This document shows positions 38,326 through 48,722 of a DNA stretch of 64,000 nt, in pieces. The stretch comes from Sipunculus nudus (lineage: Eukaryota; Annelida; Sipuncula; Golfingiida; Sipunculidae): NCBI GenBank assembly GCA_026874595.1, contig CM049306.1:31770019-31834018 (forward strand), read 5' to 3'. Below the pieces are notes generated by a model. The model did no database searches and was not told the origin of the DNA. It saw only the letters and a program-made list of their open reading frames with translations. Positions within the stretch are counted from its first letter, which is position 1, and each line of letters opens with the position of its first letter. Both the position numbers and the translations under genes were made by a program.

Positions 38326-38935
38326 CAGGGTGATAACTAGAAAGGGGAAACTGCTTGTTCAAGCGGGGCCTTAACAAGCACACTAGGTTTCAAGACATAA
38401 GATGGAGCCACAGTTGCGAAACTGATTGTATCAATATGGCAGTCTCAAAATAAAGGGAAAACATGTATATAAAATTAGAAAATACTGGGGGCGCCACCTG
38501 TCTTCACGCACTTAAGAAACCAGTTATAATCAATAAACATACCTGGTTTCGGGACACTAGATGAAACCACAGCTGAGAAACTGACATAAATGTTGTCATT
38601 TGACGGTCTCAATAGCAGAAGAAAATTGAAAAATTAGAAACAAATACAGATGTTTTCAGAAACTGACAACAATAGCCAAGGTCAATATTAATGACAAGGT
38701 TCAGGGTAATCCATGCATTTATTTTCCAGTTACTGGAGGTCTCATAGAACATTTTTAATTTTTTTTTTTTGGGGGGGGGGGGATACTTACAAGCCCCATA
38801 GCTCAAAGGATACAGGTAATAATTATCTAAATTAAGGTTTCCAAGGAGATTTTTTGTTGACCTCCCTAGATATATTACGATATGTGCCTTGCTGACGGAC
38901 GGCCAGACGCCAATTCTGTACCTCAGTTGCTGAGC
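38326..38935 (+). repeat. Satellite-bearing element, family B, copy 2 (right part)
   Basis: It resumes with TGATAACTAG and TTCAAGCGGGGCC, parallel to ATTCAAGTGGGACCC at about 6932 in copy 1. It continues through monomers with CAGTCTCAAAATAAAGGG and ends with GACGGACGGCCAGACG and a truncated hairpin (TTGCTGAGCTAAAA at about 38926). Confidence 0.75.
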
Positions 38936-39689
38936 TAAAAATATATAATGAACTTCAAAATAGGTACAAATAGAAACACATTACTATTCTTCTTGCGAAA
39001 TTAGGTAATATAAGTTAAAATAATCGTGGTTCAAAATTTGACCGATAAAGTGATAATTTTGCAAGTTAAGCTCTTTCGACGTTTGGCTAACGTTACCCAT
39101 TCCTGAGAGACGACCGTAGTTCGAGAGACTTCTGACATGGCACGTCTCCACATAAGTGGCATGTGTTCCTTTAGAGATAGATCAGTGTCTGAGCGCAAGG
39201 ATTAAGAAACAAGGCAAGAATTCAGATCGAACACTTCATATCGCATTAGATAATTTCCCGCCTGTGCAATTTGTGATAAATTGGTCATAAGGTACAGCGT
39301 CATTGTTGAAAACCAAGAATTACCGCAGTAAAAGGTTAGAAAAACCATCAGAAGTGTTCAGCATAATTTATGTTAAAATATGTCTGTATAAAGTACACAA
39401 AATAGGTCAAGAACATTGATGTTTTCCCGTTATACAAATACCGTTATCTAACAGGGATTTTCGTTGACAGTCTATCTGAGACAGCGAGTGAACACGAGAC
39501 AAGTGTGTCCTTATGTTCTGACTATTCTGTGGTTATTAATTTTTGTCTTTGCAAAAGTAGAAATGTCCATAATCACAGTGCGCTGTACCAGTGCTTACTT
39601 GTTTCTACTTTGCTCCAGTTCTTAAAGGGAACATTCAGCTTAGACCATATACTAAAGGTCTGAATAGTGTTATAAATACCACAGAGGTT
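38936..39689. other. 3' flank of the lectin gene, nothing recognised
   Basis: No repeat unit or gene motif. AATAAA-like words occur, but the polyadenylation site of the lectin gene was not fixed. Confidence 0.4.
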
Positions 39690-39925
39690 TCAAAAGCTAC
39701 CGTTGATCTCGCAGAGGGCATAAATACTATCCCGCTTTGAATCATTCCAGGAGTAACTGTAAGTTTTGTGTTTCAAAATCATTAAGTAATCTTCTTTGCC
39801 ACCACTATTGCTTGGTTCTCCAGGACACCACTTCTCGTAGACGAGTGGACCACCTATAGCCTTCCATCCCCAATCCCCTTCTTTGTCAGCATCAGACCTG
39901 GAAGTCCAGTAGCCTTCAGTGTAAC
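39690..39925 (-). CDS. PAN/C-type lectin gene, exon 4 (C-terminal half of lectin domain)
   Basis: An acceptor (GCACAAAG) at 39927-39926 is followed in phase 1 by 78 codons to TGA. The frame carries the second half of a C-type lectin fold: YWTSRSDADKEGDWGWK (in place of the usual WIGL-D-EG-W-W), KWCPGEPSNSGG with an EPS motif where mannose-type lectins have EPN, then EDYLMI, the WND calcium motif, and a final ALCEI cysteine. The two inner cysteines expected after ED and after WND are both absent (EDY; WNDSKRD), while an extra Cys appears before PGEP. The EP and WND positions suggest at most partial calcium-site conservation; sugar specificity cannot be stated. Residues about 177-254 of the reconstructed protein. 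Confidence 0.88.
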
Positions 39926-40948
39926 CTTTGTGCAAATAAATTCAATTTATGGATGCATTTGATATCCACCTAAAGAAATATCCTATGTACAAATATATTT
40001 TACTTTTTTTCATTGTTTGCTAAATACACTGCAAAACAAACATTTCTCAAGACCCATCACGAACGACAAATGAGTATTCTTTATCGAGATAGTGTGAAGA
40101 TTACATATAGGAATGGATATGTTGGTGAGTTTCATTTTGTACCAAGATATACCTCCGGGGTCCGTGCACATGTGCAATGCACGTCGTTTCACATGTTTGG
40201 GGATTTCCTAATTCAGGTTTAGCATAACTTATAACATAAGAATTATATTTAGAGTCAAGTATACACCAAAAATAAGAATAAAATAGCTGCGATTTAGACC
40301 AGTCATATAATAATATTTTTCTCTTACAGCAATTCTTGATATTTGTTGCTCTTACAGCAATTCTTAATTGTGTTGGGTTAGATATTTCCCCCAAACTTTT
40401 CAGGTGTGGGGGACAGAGTACCTCTTTGCCCCCTTAATCTTTTTAATAAGAAAACAATTTCTCGAGTGTTCCGTCAAGTTAAAAGTTTTTTCACACTTTC
40501 CTCAGTAATCCTTCAATGACCAATGTCGTATTGAGAAATTTAGAATATTCTATTTTACACGCCAAATCCTTAACTGAATCGTCATATGTGTTAGTCAACT
40601 AATGAAATTTGTAAACAAGGACAGCACAGTCCGGTCATATAACCAAAAAACATATTCCATAATATGTGATGGAAGGAAAGTTTTATATTCTGGGAATGGG
40701 TCTTTGTCCTACTTTGTTATAAGAGGGATGGGTGGTGTCTGGAGGAGATTCGATTAGTGGTCACTTTTCAGGAAAGTTGGAAGGTGCCTTCTTTCTGTAC
40801 CCAGTGTGAATTTTCCCACTCACATTTTCTCATTTAATTATCAAACAAGGCCCATGGTCATAATTAAGCGCAATATAGGTCAATGCCTTTAGATTCATTA
40901 GTCAAGTATCCTTTGACAGAGAATTTAACTGCTGATAATCGATTTTAC

Positions 40949-41170
40949 CTGAAATTTGCAGACTTTGGTTGCTGTCGATAACGTGTTCAATGTGCGCCTG
41001 TTCTTCCTCTGTCTCTATACTGACCAGATCAGCGCCTAGAGCCACACAGCGGTCACGGCCGGCCTGCCAGGTGCCACGTATCAAGAGAAACTTGTAGCAC
41101 GACGGTGGGACCTGTCCATTCGGAATGAAGACACGTGACTGGTGCATCCATCCAAATCCATCTGGGCATG
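40949..41170 (-). CDS. PAN/C-type lectin gene, exon 3 (N-terminal half of lectin domain)
   Basis: An acceptor (ATTTATTTAG) at 41172-41171 and a donor CAG|GTAAAA at 40948-40947 bound 222 bases, phase 1 at both ends. The peptide begins CPDGFGWM and has SCYKF, W-x-A-x-x-x-C (WQAGRDRC) and GADLVSIETEEEQ, the signature of helix 1-helix 2 in long-form C-type lectin domains, which have an extra N-terminal disulphide. The splice to exon 4 restores Gly and gives a domain of ordinary length. Residues about 103-176. Confidence 0.9.
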
Positions 41171-41229
41171 CTAAATAAATCAATATTTTAACAATTTTTA
41201 TTCTAAAAGTATTGTCCAACGAGGCTGGT

Positions 41230-41256
<27 letters not shown>
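41230..41256. repeat. (TA)n microsatellite in lectin intron 2
   Basis: A short TA tract just upstream of exon 3. Confidence 0.85.
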
Positions 41257-41260
<4 letters not shown>

Positions 41261-42231
41261 GTGTTTATATGTGTATTTATGGATGTGACAGAAGGACTAC
41301 ATGGTCACTGTGTCCTACAGATGTTAGAAAAGAAGAGGGAGAAAACAGATCGGATACATGCTTTCATGAAGGGCTTTATCGAGACCTGCGTAGATCCCAA
41401 TAATTTTGTCTGTTTCTGATTTTACATAAACATGCCCAAAGTAAAAGCAACCCCTATTCTGTTACTCTGTTTACCCCCTGTCCAGCTGCCCTGTTGCTGT
41501 CATGACCAGTTCCAGAAATTTACCTGTTGCAGGTCTAAGCTTTATCAAGAGAAAGATGTTAACACAACAAAGGAAATCTCCTCATGACATTTGCTTGGTG
41601 AATCCCACTGTTTGAAACCCTCCATAATTTTTCGCAGTTCAAATGAACGAAAATTCAGATATTTTAATTTCTTTGATTTTTCTCAGCTATGCTGGCGAGT
41701 CACTTTTCATTTGAGCCTCAGATCTTTGCGTCTGCCCTGAAATTGTTACATTGTTTCCTGGTCGTTTAATGCTAAAATCTTTATACCAACACCTTGAAAT
41801 GAGCGGGCGAAGATATAAAAAGTGGGTCTGCAATGTGGGCCTTTCTTTCGGTCATTGTATGTATCAATATTCTAAAATTAACAGAGCTTGAAAATATTGA
41901 CTTCTCATTTACAAAAATCATAACCTCAATAGGCGATTCACAGTTGAATGCACCAAAATGGGCGAAGGTGTCCTCTCTCAACCAGTCTGAAATTGTTTTA
42001 ACCGATTGCAGGGCGGAGAGGTACTGTATTTGGCTGACTGTGTGGGTATGTATATAGAAAGGGAAATTATACCTTCCATTTTCTCCTTAGACCTTCCTAG
42101 CTCTGATCTAAGGGTTTGTTCATACTCCGACTACGACACATTCTTGGAGTCATATTTTTTAATATATACATTTTATAAATGTGTGTGTGTGTCTGTTTGT
42201 TTTTCTCGCATTTTTATGACATATTCCTCAC

Positions 42232-42498
42232 TGTAGTAATTCCAAATGTGTAACACAGAATCTGGATCCGCAGTAAAACTGTCAAGCTCCGCCAGGAGGA
42301 GTTCACAACTTCCATTGTTGTACACATGGACAGCCCTGCAAGTATTCATCGCATTACATTTTGACATGCATCTAAAGCGCAGAGACAGTAGACTGTTATA
42401 CTGTATTTTGATCACAAGCGACTGAGCTGCTGAAGAACGTGTTTCCCCTTGTCTTTTATACATTCTTCTGACAACATGGTTGGTCAAGGTCATTGCTC
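42232..42498 (-). CDS. PAN/C-type lectin gene, exon 2 (PAN/apple-like domain)
   Basis: An acceptor (TTTGTTTCAG) at 42500-42499 and a donor ACA|GTGAGG at 42231-42230 give 267 bases, phase 1 at both ends. The exon encodes a Cys-patterned module (RFRCMSKCNAMNTCRAVHVY, then SCELL) typical of PAN/apple-like domains: C-x3-C-x5-C with an aromatic strand and a final C-x-LL. Known: PAN domains mediate protein or carbohydrate contacts and often precede lectin domains in invertebrate secreted proteins. The donor could be debated, but the phase match to exon 3 supports it. Residues about 14-103. Confidence 0.78.
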
Positions 42499-42717
42499 CT
42501 GAAACAAATGTTTTTCATTCAGATGTGTATCTAGTGAATTGAAGAATAAATGAAATAAGCTGTTTTAGTCATGAATATTATTCTTTATCACTTTTAACCA
42601 ACACAATATATCCAAGGTCAATTTCTCCCTAAGAGTTTCTTGTATAATATATAAAAAAACGCACGTTCGCATGATTAGAACTTGTATTGTATATACAAAA
42701 ATTCAAACGACTCTCAC

Positions 42718-42757
42718 CTGGACAATAAAAAGCCGCCAACAACGTGCAAAGCAACAT
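42718..42757 (-). CDS. PAN/C-type lectin gene, exon 1 (signal peptide)
   Basis: ATG at 42757 and 13 codons (MLLCTLLAAFYCP) end in phase 1 at a consensus donor CAG|GTGAGAG (42717-42716). A short hydrophobic core with small residues before the junction suits a secretion signal; cleavage probably falls near the exon 1/2 junction. All three introns of the gene are phase 1, and the four exons sum to 765 bases (254 residues plus stop). That closed arithmetic is the main support for this tiny exon. Confidence 0.75.
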
Positions 42758-42759
42758 TC

Positions 42760-45700
42760 CTAGGTTAATTCAACTTAGTAGAAGCCCTTCCTTTCACTCT
42801 GTTGAACCTTTCCGTCGCACTCGGAAACTATATCCTTGGTTAAGATAGCCCTAGAAGACTAAGTCTCGACTGAGCATGTTATTTTGCGTTCATTAAATAT
42901 TAGAGGACGTTATTGTATTATGGCACACTATTGCCAAGGATCTCCTTTCTATAAAAACATATTCTAAGGGCTTTATGTTTGCTGGCATGTCATACTCAGA
43001 ATAGGAATGGTTGCATGGATAAATTATTACCAGTGTCAATCCAAACAGTTATATATATTATATCGAGTATAATGTAACCACTGCTGTTTTGAATCGTATC
43101 GTTAAACTCATTCAGCGGTATAACGGTTGATCGATATCAGCCATAAAGGATGATTGTTCGGTCGGCTCCGAAGCTCCGGTGGGTAAACAAAACAATCTAC
43201 ATATAGAGGTCGCAATGCTTCTTAGAACCGGACAGGACCAAATTGCTTCTTTTGTAATGTGTGCACAACATAGGCTCACAGAAACAATGATTAAAATGTC
43301 ATTTTTCTTAAGAGGGTAAATGAATCCCTAGCCTTATTTTTCACAGTTTCTGGGGATTCTTAGAGCATCATGTCTCAATTTTAATTTCCACTAGAAAGCA
43401 AGCGAGGTTGTGTTAAGACATAATTTTACGATACGTGTCGCGATACTTCATCATATTTGTTCTTTTCTTGACAAATTCGCTATGCCTTTGTCTTCAAGCT
43501 TAATGAAGTGTAATTAATGAAACAAACCCTTGAAATGGTTTGGTCGTTTCGCGGTTATCCCAAAATGTGCCGGTTAACTTAATTCTGATCGACGATCTTT
43601 CACCGTAAACTCGTTCCACTCACAATTTTGAATTTTGAAGGTCGCTAGTTAAATTTCTGTCGGTTTTTCTTGTATCGTCAACTTATATATAAAGGAACTA
43701 ATTGTTACTTCGTCCTACCAAAGGTAAAATTCCTTGTTAACTGCTGGTCCAACGCATTTGTGGTCAGACAGCTTGAAGCAATCCAGTTCATATACTTTGT
43801 TTTGTTACTTTTATGGGAACTACACTAGGTCAAAAGGGTGAGAAGAAAAGAAAGCAAATATTTGAGCTGATATCATTTAATATCCCATTGTTCTAGTTAC
43901 AAATAAATATGATGCGATCACCATTCACAAAAGCCTGCTTTATCTTAGTAACTAACGAAAAGTCCATTGAATGCTGATTCGATTACACCCGTAATGCGAA
44001 AACAAAATTTGAAAACATAACGTTTCTTAAATGGAGACGCATATGGCCTTAATTGAGACAGCAATAAACGTTTCACTTTACCACCACTGCAGACGTATTC
44101 TAGAGGATATGATCCCATTTTTACAAAACATCTTTGCATGTATTTTTGTAAAATATTCAAATATTAAGAGGGAAAGTTTTAGTACCGTAAGCGCGTTGAT
44201 AAACACAAACTAAAAGTGACGGAAATATTGATTTCATTTGTTGACCATAGAATATCGACAGTTATGACTTCATATATAAGTCATAAGACTAACGAATCTT
44301 TAAATGATAGTGTATTGTTAAATCTTTTAAAGTTAAGCATTTTCAACAATATAGCTCAGAAAATAAATCAGAATTATACATTTGCAGTCCATTTTGTCAA
44401 TGTCGTGCCTTTCATATTTACAAGTCAGTCTACATGCAATCATTAAATAATAGTGACAAACATGTTTTGAAAGTTACACTACACTAAATCAGAGTACAGC
44501 AGATGCAAAAGTATTGAACGAATGTATAAAAACTTATAACGAGATAGCACGAGTTTTTTACGAATTTGTACCAGTGTAGGTATATATGAGTTAAGACAAA
44601 TTCAGCATGACTGCTTAGTTTTTTCGATACACTTTTAGTAGGAGTGAGGCTTATTTCAGTATTCCCTGTTTTTTGATACCATGCATTCTCTTTATTATTT
44701 TCCTTGCTCATCTGTTAGGGGGAGGGCTACAGAAAGGTCATTTGCCTTTCTATACTACAGCTTTAATCTCATTCATTGTCATTATAACGCCATTTTCTTT
44801 GAAATGATTTGATACCAAGCCCTCTTTATATACCTTCAACAGTACCTGGTGATCCTTACGCTTGAACCTCCAGAGAAAACGGATGAAGACTGTATATGCG
44901 TGTGTATGGTACATATATGACTATTGATTGAACTACTAAAATGTACCACGTATCCTGGGATAAACATATTGATGAGAGAGAGTGACTTTTTAAATGAGAA
45001 TTCATATAAATAGTATAGGTCAACATATATTACACCAACTCGCAGGAAATTACACAAATATTTTTATAAATTGAATATGAACAACACGAAGCTTTATCCA
45101 TTATCATTTTTACCTTTATTATAAAAAAATGAATTAATACTACACCAAATACATTTGGAAGAGACAAGAGGAGATAATAACAATCAGCAATATAATTATC
45201 GAATAATATGTTCGTTCTTCAAAAGCAAATTTGATCTATATATAAAATAGAGCGTACTCCATGGATTTCAGAGAACACGTTTCTTTGAGTCATTGATGTA
45301 ATTATGGATAGGGCTAATCTTCATTCAAGAAGAATACATTAACAATGTGTTGGGTGGTGTCATATTAGGATGCGGTCATAGGAACATCATGGGATTACTT
45401 TCTATTGATCAATTAACAAGTAAAAACCGAAATTGTCAATCGCATACGATATAAAAGTATTTCTAATCCAGTTTGGTATTATTTGCTGGCACTGCTGTTA
45501 CTTTTTGGTCGATACGTAACTGAATATAAAATAATAAATGAACCATGGATACACCTAATATTGCTAACCTTTTCAATACAACTTTTGTAATTACACAAGT
45601 AGTTGTGCTAACTAGCTAGCTATATATATATACACGCGAGCCAGCGCCCAACAAGCGAGGTTCCCATAGTAACGAACCATGCTTGCGCTGAACGAATCAG

Positions 45701-46160
45701 AATGTCAACAGACACATGTAACACTCCTGCGCACAATAAAACAGACACCTAGCTGTAACAATAGACGCACATGCTCCAGCATAACGCCAATACACTTTTT
45801 GACAATAATGCCTTGGTGGTGATGATCCCTGTAAAAGGATAAGCTGGTGGTTGAGAATACACTGAAATAATTAAATATTTATATGAAGGAGTATTATTAC
45901 CTTGCGCGACAAATCAGAAAAAGGCTCCTGCAAGATATACTTTGTTTAAACACCACGTGAATGTGTCAATACATCCGACAACCATGCGGGTGTTCAGAAT
46001 ATGCCAGGATGTTCATGTATGGCTTGTTTTACATCAACTTTACCTCTGCAACCTTGAAAACTGCATGAACATCACCCATTTTCGAACCTGACCCGGCCCT
46101 TCATGCAGTACGCCAATGCTGCAAGTTAGGTTACTGTGCCTCATATTCTTTACGAGTTAT
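42760..46160. other. Region upstream of the lectin gene, no gene recognised
   Basis: It holds the presumed lectin promoter (unmapped) and AT-rich sequence. Frames at 43945-44160, 44216-44446 and 44484-44711 have no family motif. No repeat family shared with the rest of the window was seen. Confidence 0.4.
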
Positions 46161-46167
46161 TGCGTTA

Positions 46168-46710
46168 AAATCATTTCAGGCTAGCAGACCTCTGCAAGCT
46201 AGGTATTATGGTCCTTACATGGTTGGCAAGAAAGTCACTGATTTAAATTACATACTGTTAACACCAGAAGGCGTAAGAAAAAACAACTGTGCCATGTTAA
46301 CATGTTGAAACCATATTATGACAGATATAGCACATCAGATGTTGTACATAATGTTACTGCTGTTACTTTGGTAAAACTGACCCTGACCCAGTTAAAGTAC
46401 ATACTGATTGTACGTGTGATGTAGACATTCAGTGTGGAACAGTACCACTAAAAAACTCAGACGTGCTTAACAACCTGGATGCCAAACTGTCACACCTTAC
46501 CGCACAACAACAACAAGTCCTCAAGAACCTGCTGCGGAATTATGAACATTTGTTTAGTGACATTCCAACGCGAACTAACATATTGTGCCATGACGTCGAT
46601 ATTGGCGAGGCAAGCGCATGCAGTCAAGCAGCATCCTTATAGACTGAATCCAGAAAAGCAAAAGTATCTTCAAGATGAAGTTCAATATTCCAGTGTATGT
46701 CACCAGTGTG
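46168..46710 (+). pseudogene. Ty3-type retrotransposon remnant, integrase end followed by RT start (Gmr1-like order)
   Basis: On the plus strand the first block reads PLQARYYGPYMVGKKVTDLN then a CHVNML-like block with a frame break before NHIM, the usual C-terminal (GPY/F) module of Ty3/gypsy integrases. About 130 bp later comes a block with LRNYEHLFSDIPTRTN, HDVDIG and, after a frame change, VKQHPYRLNPEKQKYLQDEV: the conserved start of a Ty3-type reverse transcriptase. It then dissolves into unrelated sequence. Integrase upstream of reverse transcriptase is not the standard Ty3 order; it is the order described for Gmr1-like elements. The copy is truncated at both ends, with frameshifts and stops; no LTRs located. 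Confidence 0.7.
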
Positions 46711-46950
46711 GTGCAAAAAAAGCACATGCAGAATGGCATATAAACAACCAACACAACTGACCAAATACCAAAAAGTCCAGTTTAACTGTTTAAGGTCGTA
46801 AAAAATCGTAAAAATTTCATTTTAAAAAAAGCATGATTTTAAAATGATGTGTTTCAAAAACACGTTTTTTTACGTTACGGTATATTAATTTGAAAAATAA
46901 ATGACGAGAAGGAAAACAGGAGAAGGAAAGGAAAATATGAAAACAAGTAA

Positions 46951-46981
46951 GAGAGAGGGAGAGAGAGAGAGGGAGAGAGAG
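46951..46981. repeat. (GA)n purine tract
   Basis: GAGAGAGGGAGAGAGAGAGAGGGAGAGAGA-like run within a purine-rich strand (46905-47030). Confidence 0.8.
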
Positions 46982-47107
46982 GACGTATAAAAAGAGAGAG
47001 TGAAAAATGGGGGAAAAACGAGACGAAAAATGACATAGCAAATTATTTATTAATGATTTATTTACACTTTATTATCAATTCTACGTTATTTTTCATGTAA
47101 ATATTAA

Positions 47108-47412
47108 AAAAACTAGATGTGTCGGAACGACACGAATGCCCCCGCCTGGTGCAAATTAGAAATATTTGTTAAATTTTGTAAAATTTGTTAAGTTTAGGAG
47201 CTGTCATATATATGGTCAAAAGTAGGTCAACCGGGACGAAACGCGAACTCGATCTGTAACTGGTCATTATCTGGACACACACTAAAAATCAGGCCAATAT
47301 CTGCAGGCATTGCGAAAAAAAGTCCGTACAACTGTTTGATTTCGGAATGACGGAATGACGGACATGGGTAAAACTATTTTCCCCGGCCACTTTGTGGCGG
47401 GGGCAAAAAAAT
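47108..47412 (+). mobile_element. ~300-bp MITE/SINE-like element with GCCCCCGCC / GGCGGGGGC ends
   Basis: It starts with a small hairpin (GTGTCGGAACGACAC, 47120-47134) and GCCCCCGCC (47138-47146), and finishes with the inverse GGCGGGGGC (47396-47404) and an A-rich tail. The body contains CCGGGACGAAACGCGAAC and TGACGGAATGACGG. Recognised as a style common in mollusc genomes; only one copy lies in this window. Confidence 0.6.
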
Positions 47413-48018
47413 AAAGAAATCGAAAATCAACAACATTTAAGTTTAATGGTTAAAAGTTTAAAGTTTGGTTTTAAGGACGTTGAAATGCCTTCTACAATGG
47501 CTTTAAACAAAAATATAGGCCTATATATATGTATAATTTACTTTCATCGTATGAAACTTGTTTTTTTTTTTTTAATTTCAGGGTATTTAAGCAGTAACAT
47601 GAAACATTTAACACTGATAACTTATGGCTAGAATTCGTTTTCAAATTTTTAAAAGTGTAAACGCCCTAAAGTAGGCCTAAACATCGCGTCAATAGTATAT
47701 ATCATTTATCATCTTGTGTATTCTTTTTAAAACAATAAGTATTGTTTGACCCGCCTGCTGAGAAAATGAACGCACTGCCCTGGAGCTTGTTATCAATAAC
47801 AGTACGCAAAGATCCTGTTTTATTGGGCTAAGCAATATAGATCTACTGGCCTAGGGTATGATAAACTGGGAGATAGTGCCTTCGCGTGTGTTCAACACAG
47901 GTTTAGGTCCCTGCAGAGATCAAGTGCGTCACGGGACACGCGTTCCAGTGATTGGTATAGTAACAGTGTCAGAACGAGCCGCACGCAGGTTGAGTGTGCA
48001 CTGAGATCTCCGCTCATT

Positions 48019-48150
48019 ATGGAGCGCTGGGTTGGTCGCGTCGCCCTAGTAACTGGAGCATCTTCTGGTATTGGTGCTGCTGTGGCAGAGAGGTTGGTCA
48101 AGCATGGTTTAAAAGTAGTGGCCTGTGCCAGGAATGTCGACAGAATTAAG
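48019..48150 (+). CDS. DHRS11-like short-chain dehydrogenase/reductase, first coding exon
   Basis: 44 codons run from ATG to a phase-0 donor AAG|GTGCGT. The peptide MERW[15 protein letters not shown] (TGxxxGxG dinucleotide motif at residues 12-19), then [20 protein letters not shown], is the N-terminal Rossmann strand-helix-strand of classical SDRs. MERW and LKVV-x-CAR resemble vertebrate DHRS11. R38 after the second strand favours NADP(H). Known: DHRS11 reduces 17- and 3-ketosteroids and other carbonyls. The catalytic S, Y and K are in later exons that I could not find up to 64000, so either intron 1 exceeds 15 kb or the gene is incomplete. The frame beyond 48150 is intron. Confidence 0.85.
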
Positions 48151-48337
48151 GTGCGTTCATTGGTTTATAATTCTACAGATCTCCATCGCATGAGGAGAAC
48201 TGAAAAGCCTCAATTCTTTATGGACATAGAAAAAAAGCTGCTATTTATTAGCTGATATTATATAACTTGTCAGATTATCTAATCTTATTGCTGTATATGC
48301 ATGAGGTAATGCTGGACCTGTGATATCAATGGAAATT

Positions 48338-48376
48338 CCCCCCCCCCCCTTTTTTTTTCTCTCTCTCTCTCTCTCT
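48338..48376. repeat. Poly-C, poly-T, (CT)n compound tract
   Basis: C-run, T-run and CT-run in succession, inside intron 1 of the dehydrogenase. Confidence 0.85.
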
Positions 48377-48539
48377 GGTGGAAGGTTATCCCGCGACCCG
48401 GTGTTATATGTGCATTGTCATCATCTAACATTGCATATATTTTTGTTACGAAGCCTACGAACCTGTACTTACATGTGGGCCCATTTACATATGGCGGAGA
48501 CGTCAGTGAAGCTAGACGCGTATTGAAATTTGATATTCA

Positions 48540-48714
48540 GATTCAGAATACTCCCTAGTTGCTCCAAAAACCTCTCACTTTCCGTGCACTCTAAAAGGGG
48601 ATTTCCCTTCGCGGTAAAGGGTTACCTTGAAACCGAGCAAGTCCCTGTTCTTCATGAATACTAAGAGAAATTATAAGAGCGGCACAAACGGCCGTTTTAG
48701 AGCAGCAGCCAGCC
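48540..48714 (+). repeat. Repeat R3 with GCGGCACAAACGGCCG end, copy 1
   Basis: Contains CTCTCACTTTCCGTGCACTC, GATTTCCCTTCGCGG, AGTCCCTGTTCTTCAT and AGAGCGGCACAAACGGCCGT. An inverted copy is at 59915-60090; shorter copies of the end are at 52288-52330 and 52445-52475. It is interrupted on its right by the hAT-like insertion. Confidence 0.7.
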
Positions 48715-48722
48715 CTGTCTTG

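Noticed and set aside
47892-48101. Frame antisense to the dehydrogenase exon
   Set aside because: Shadow of the conserved Rossmann-coding exon.
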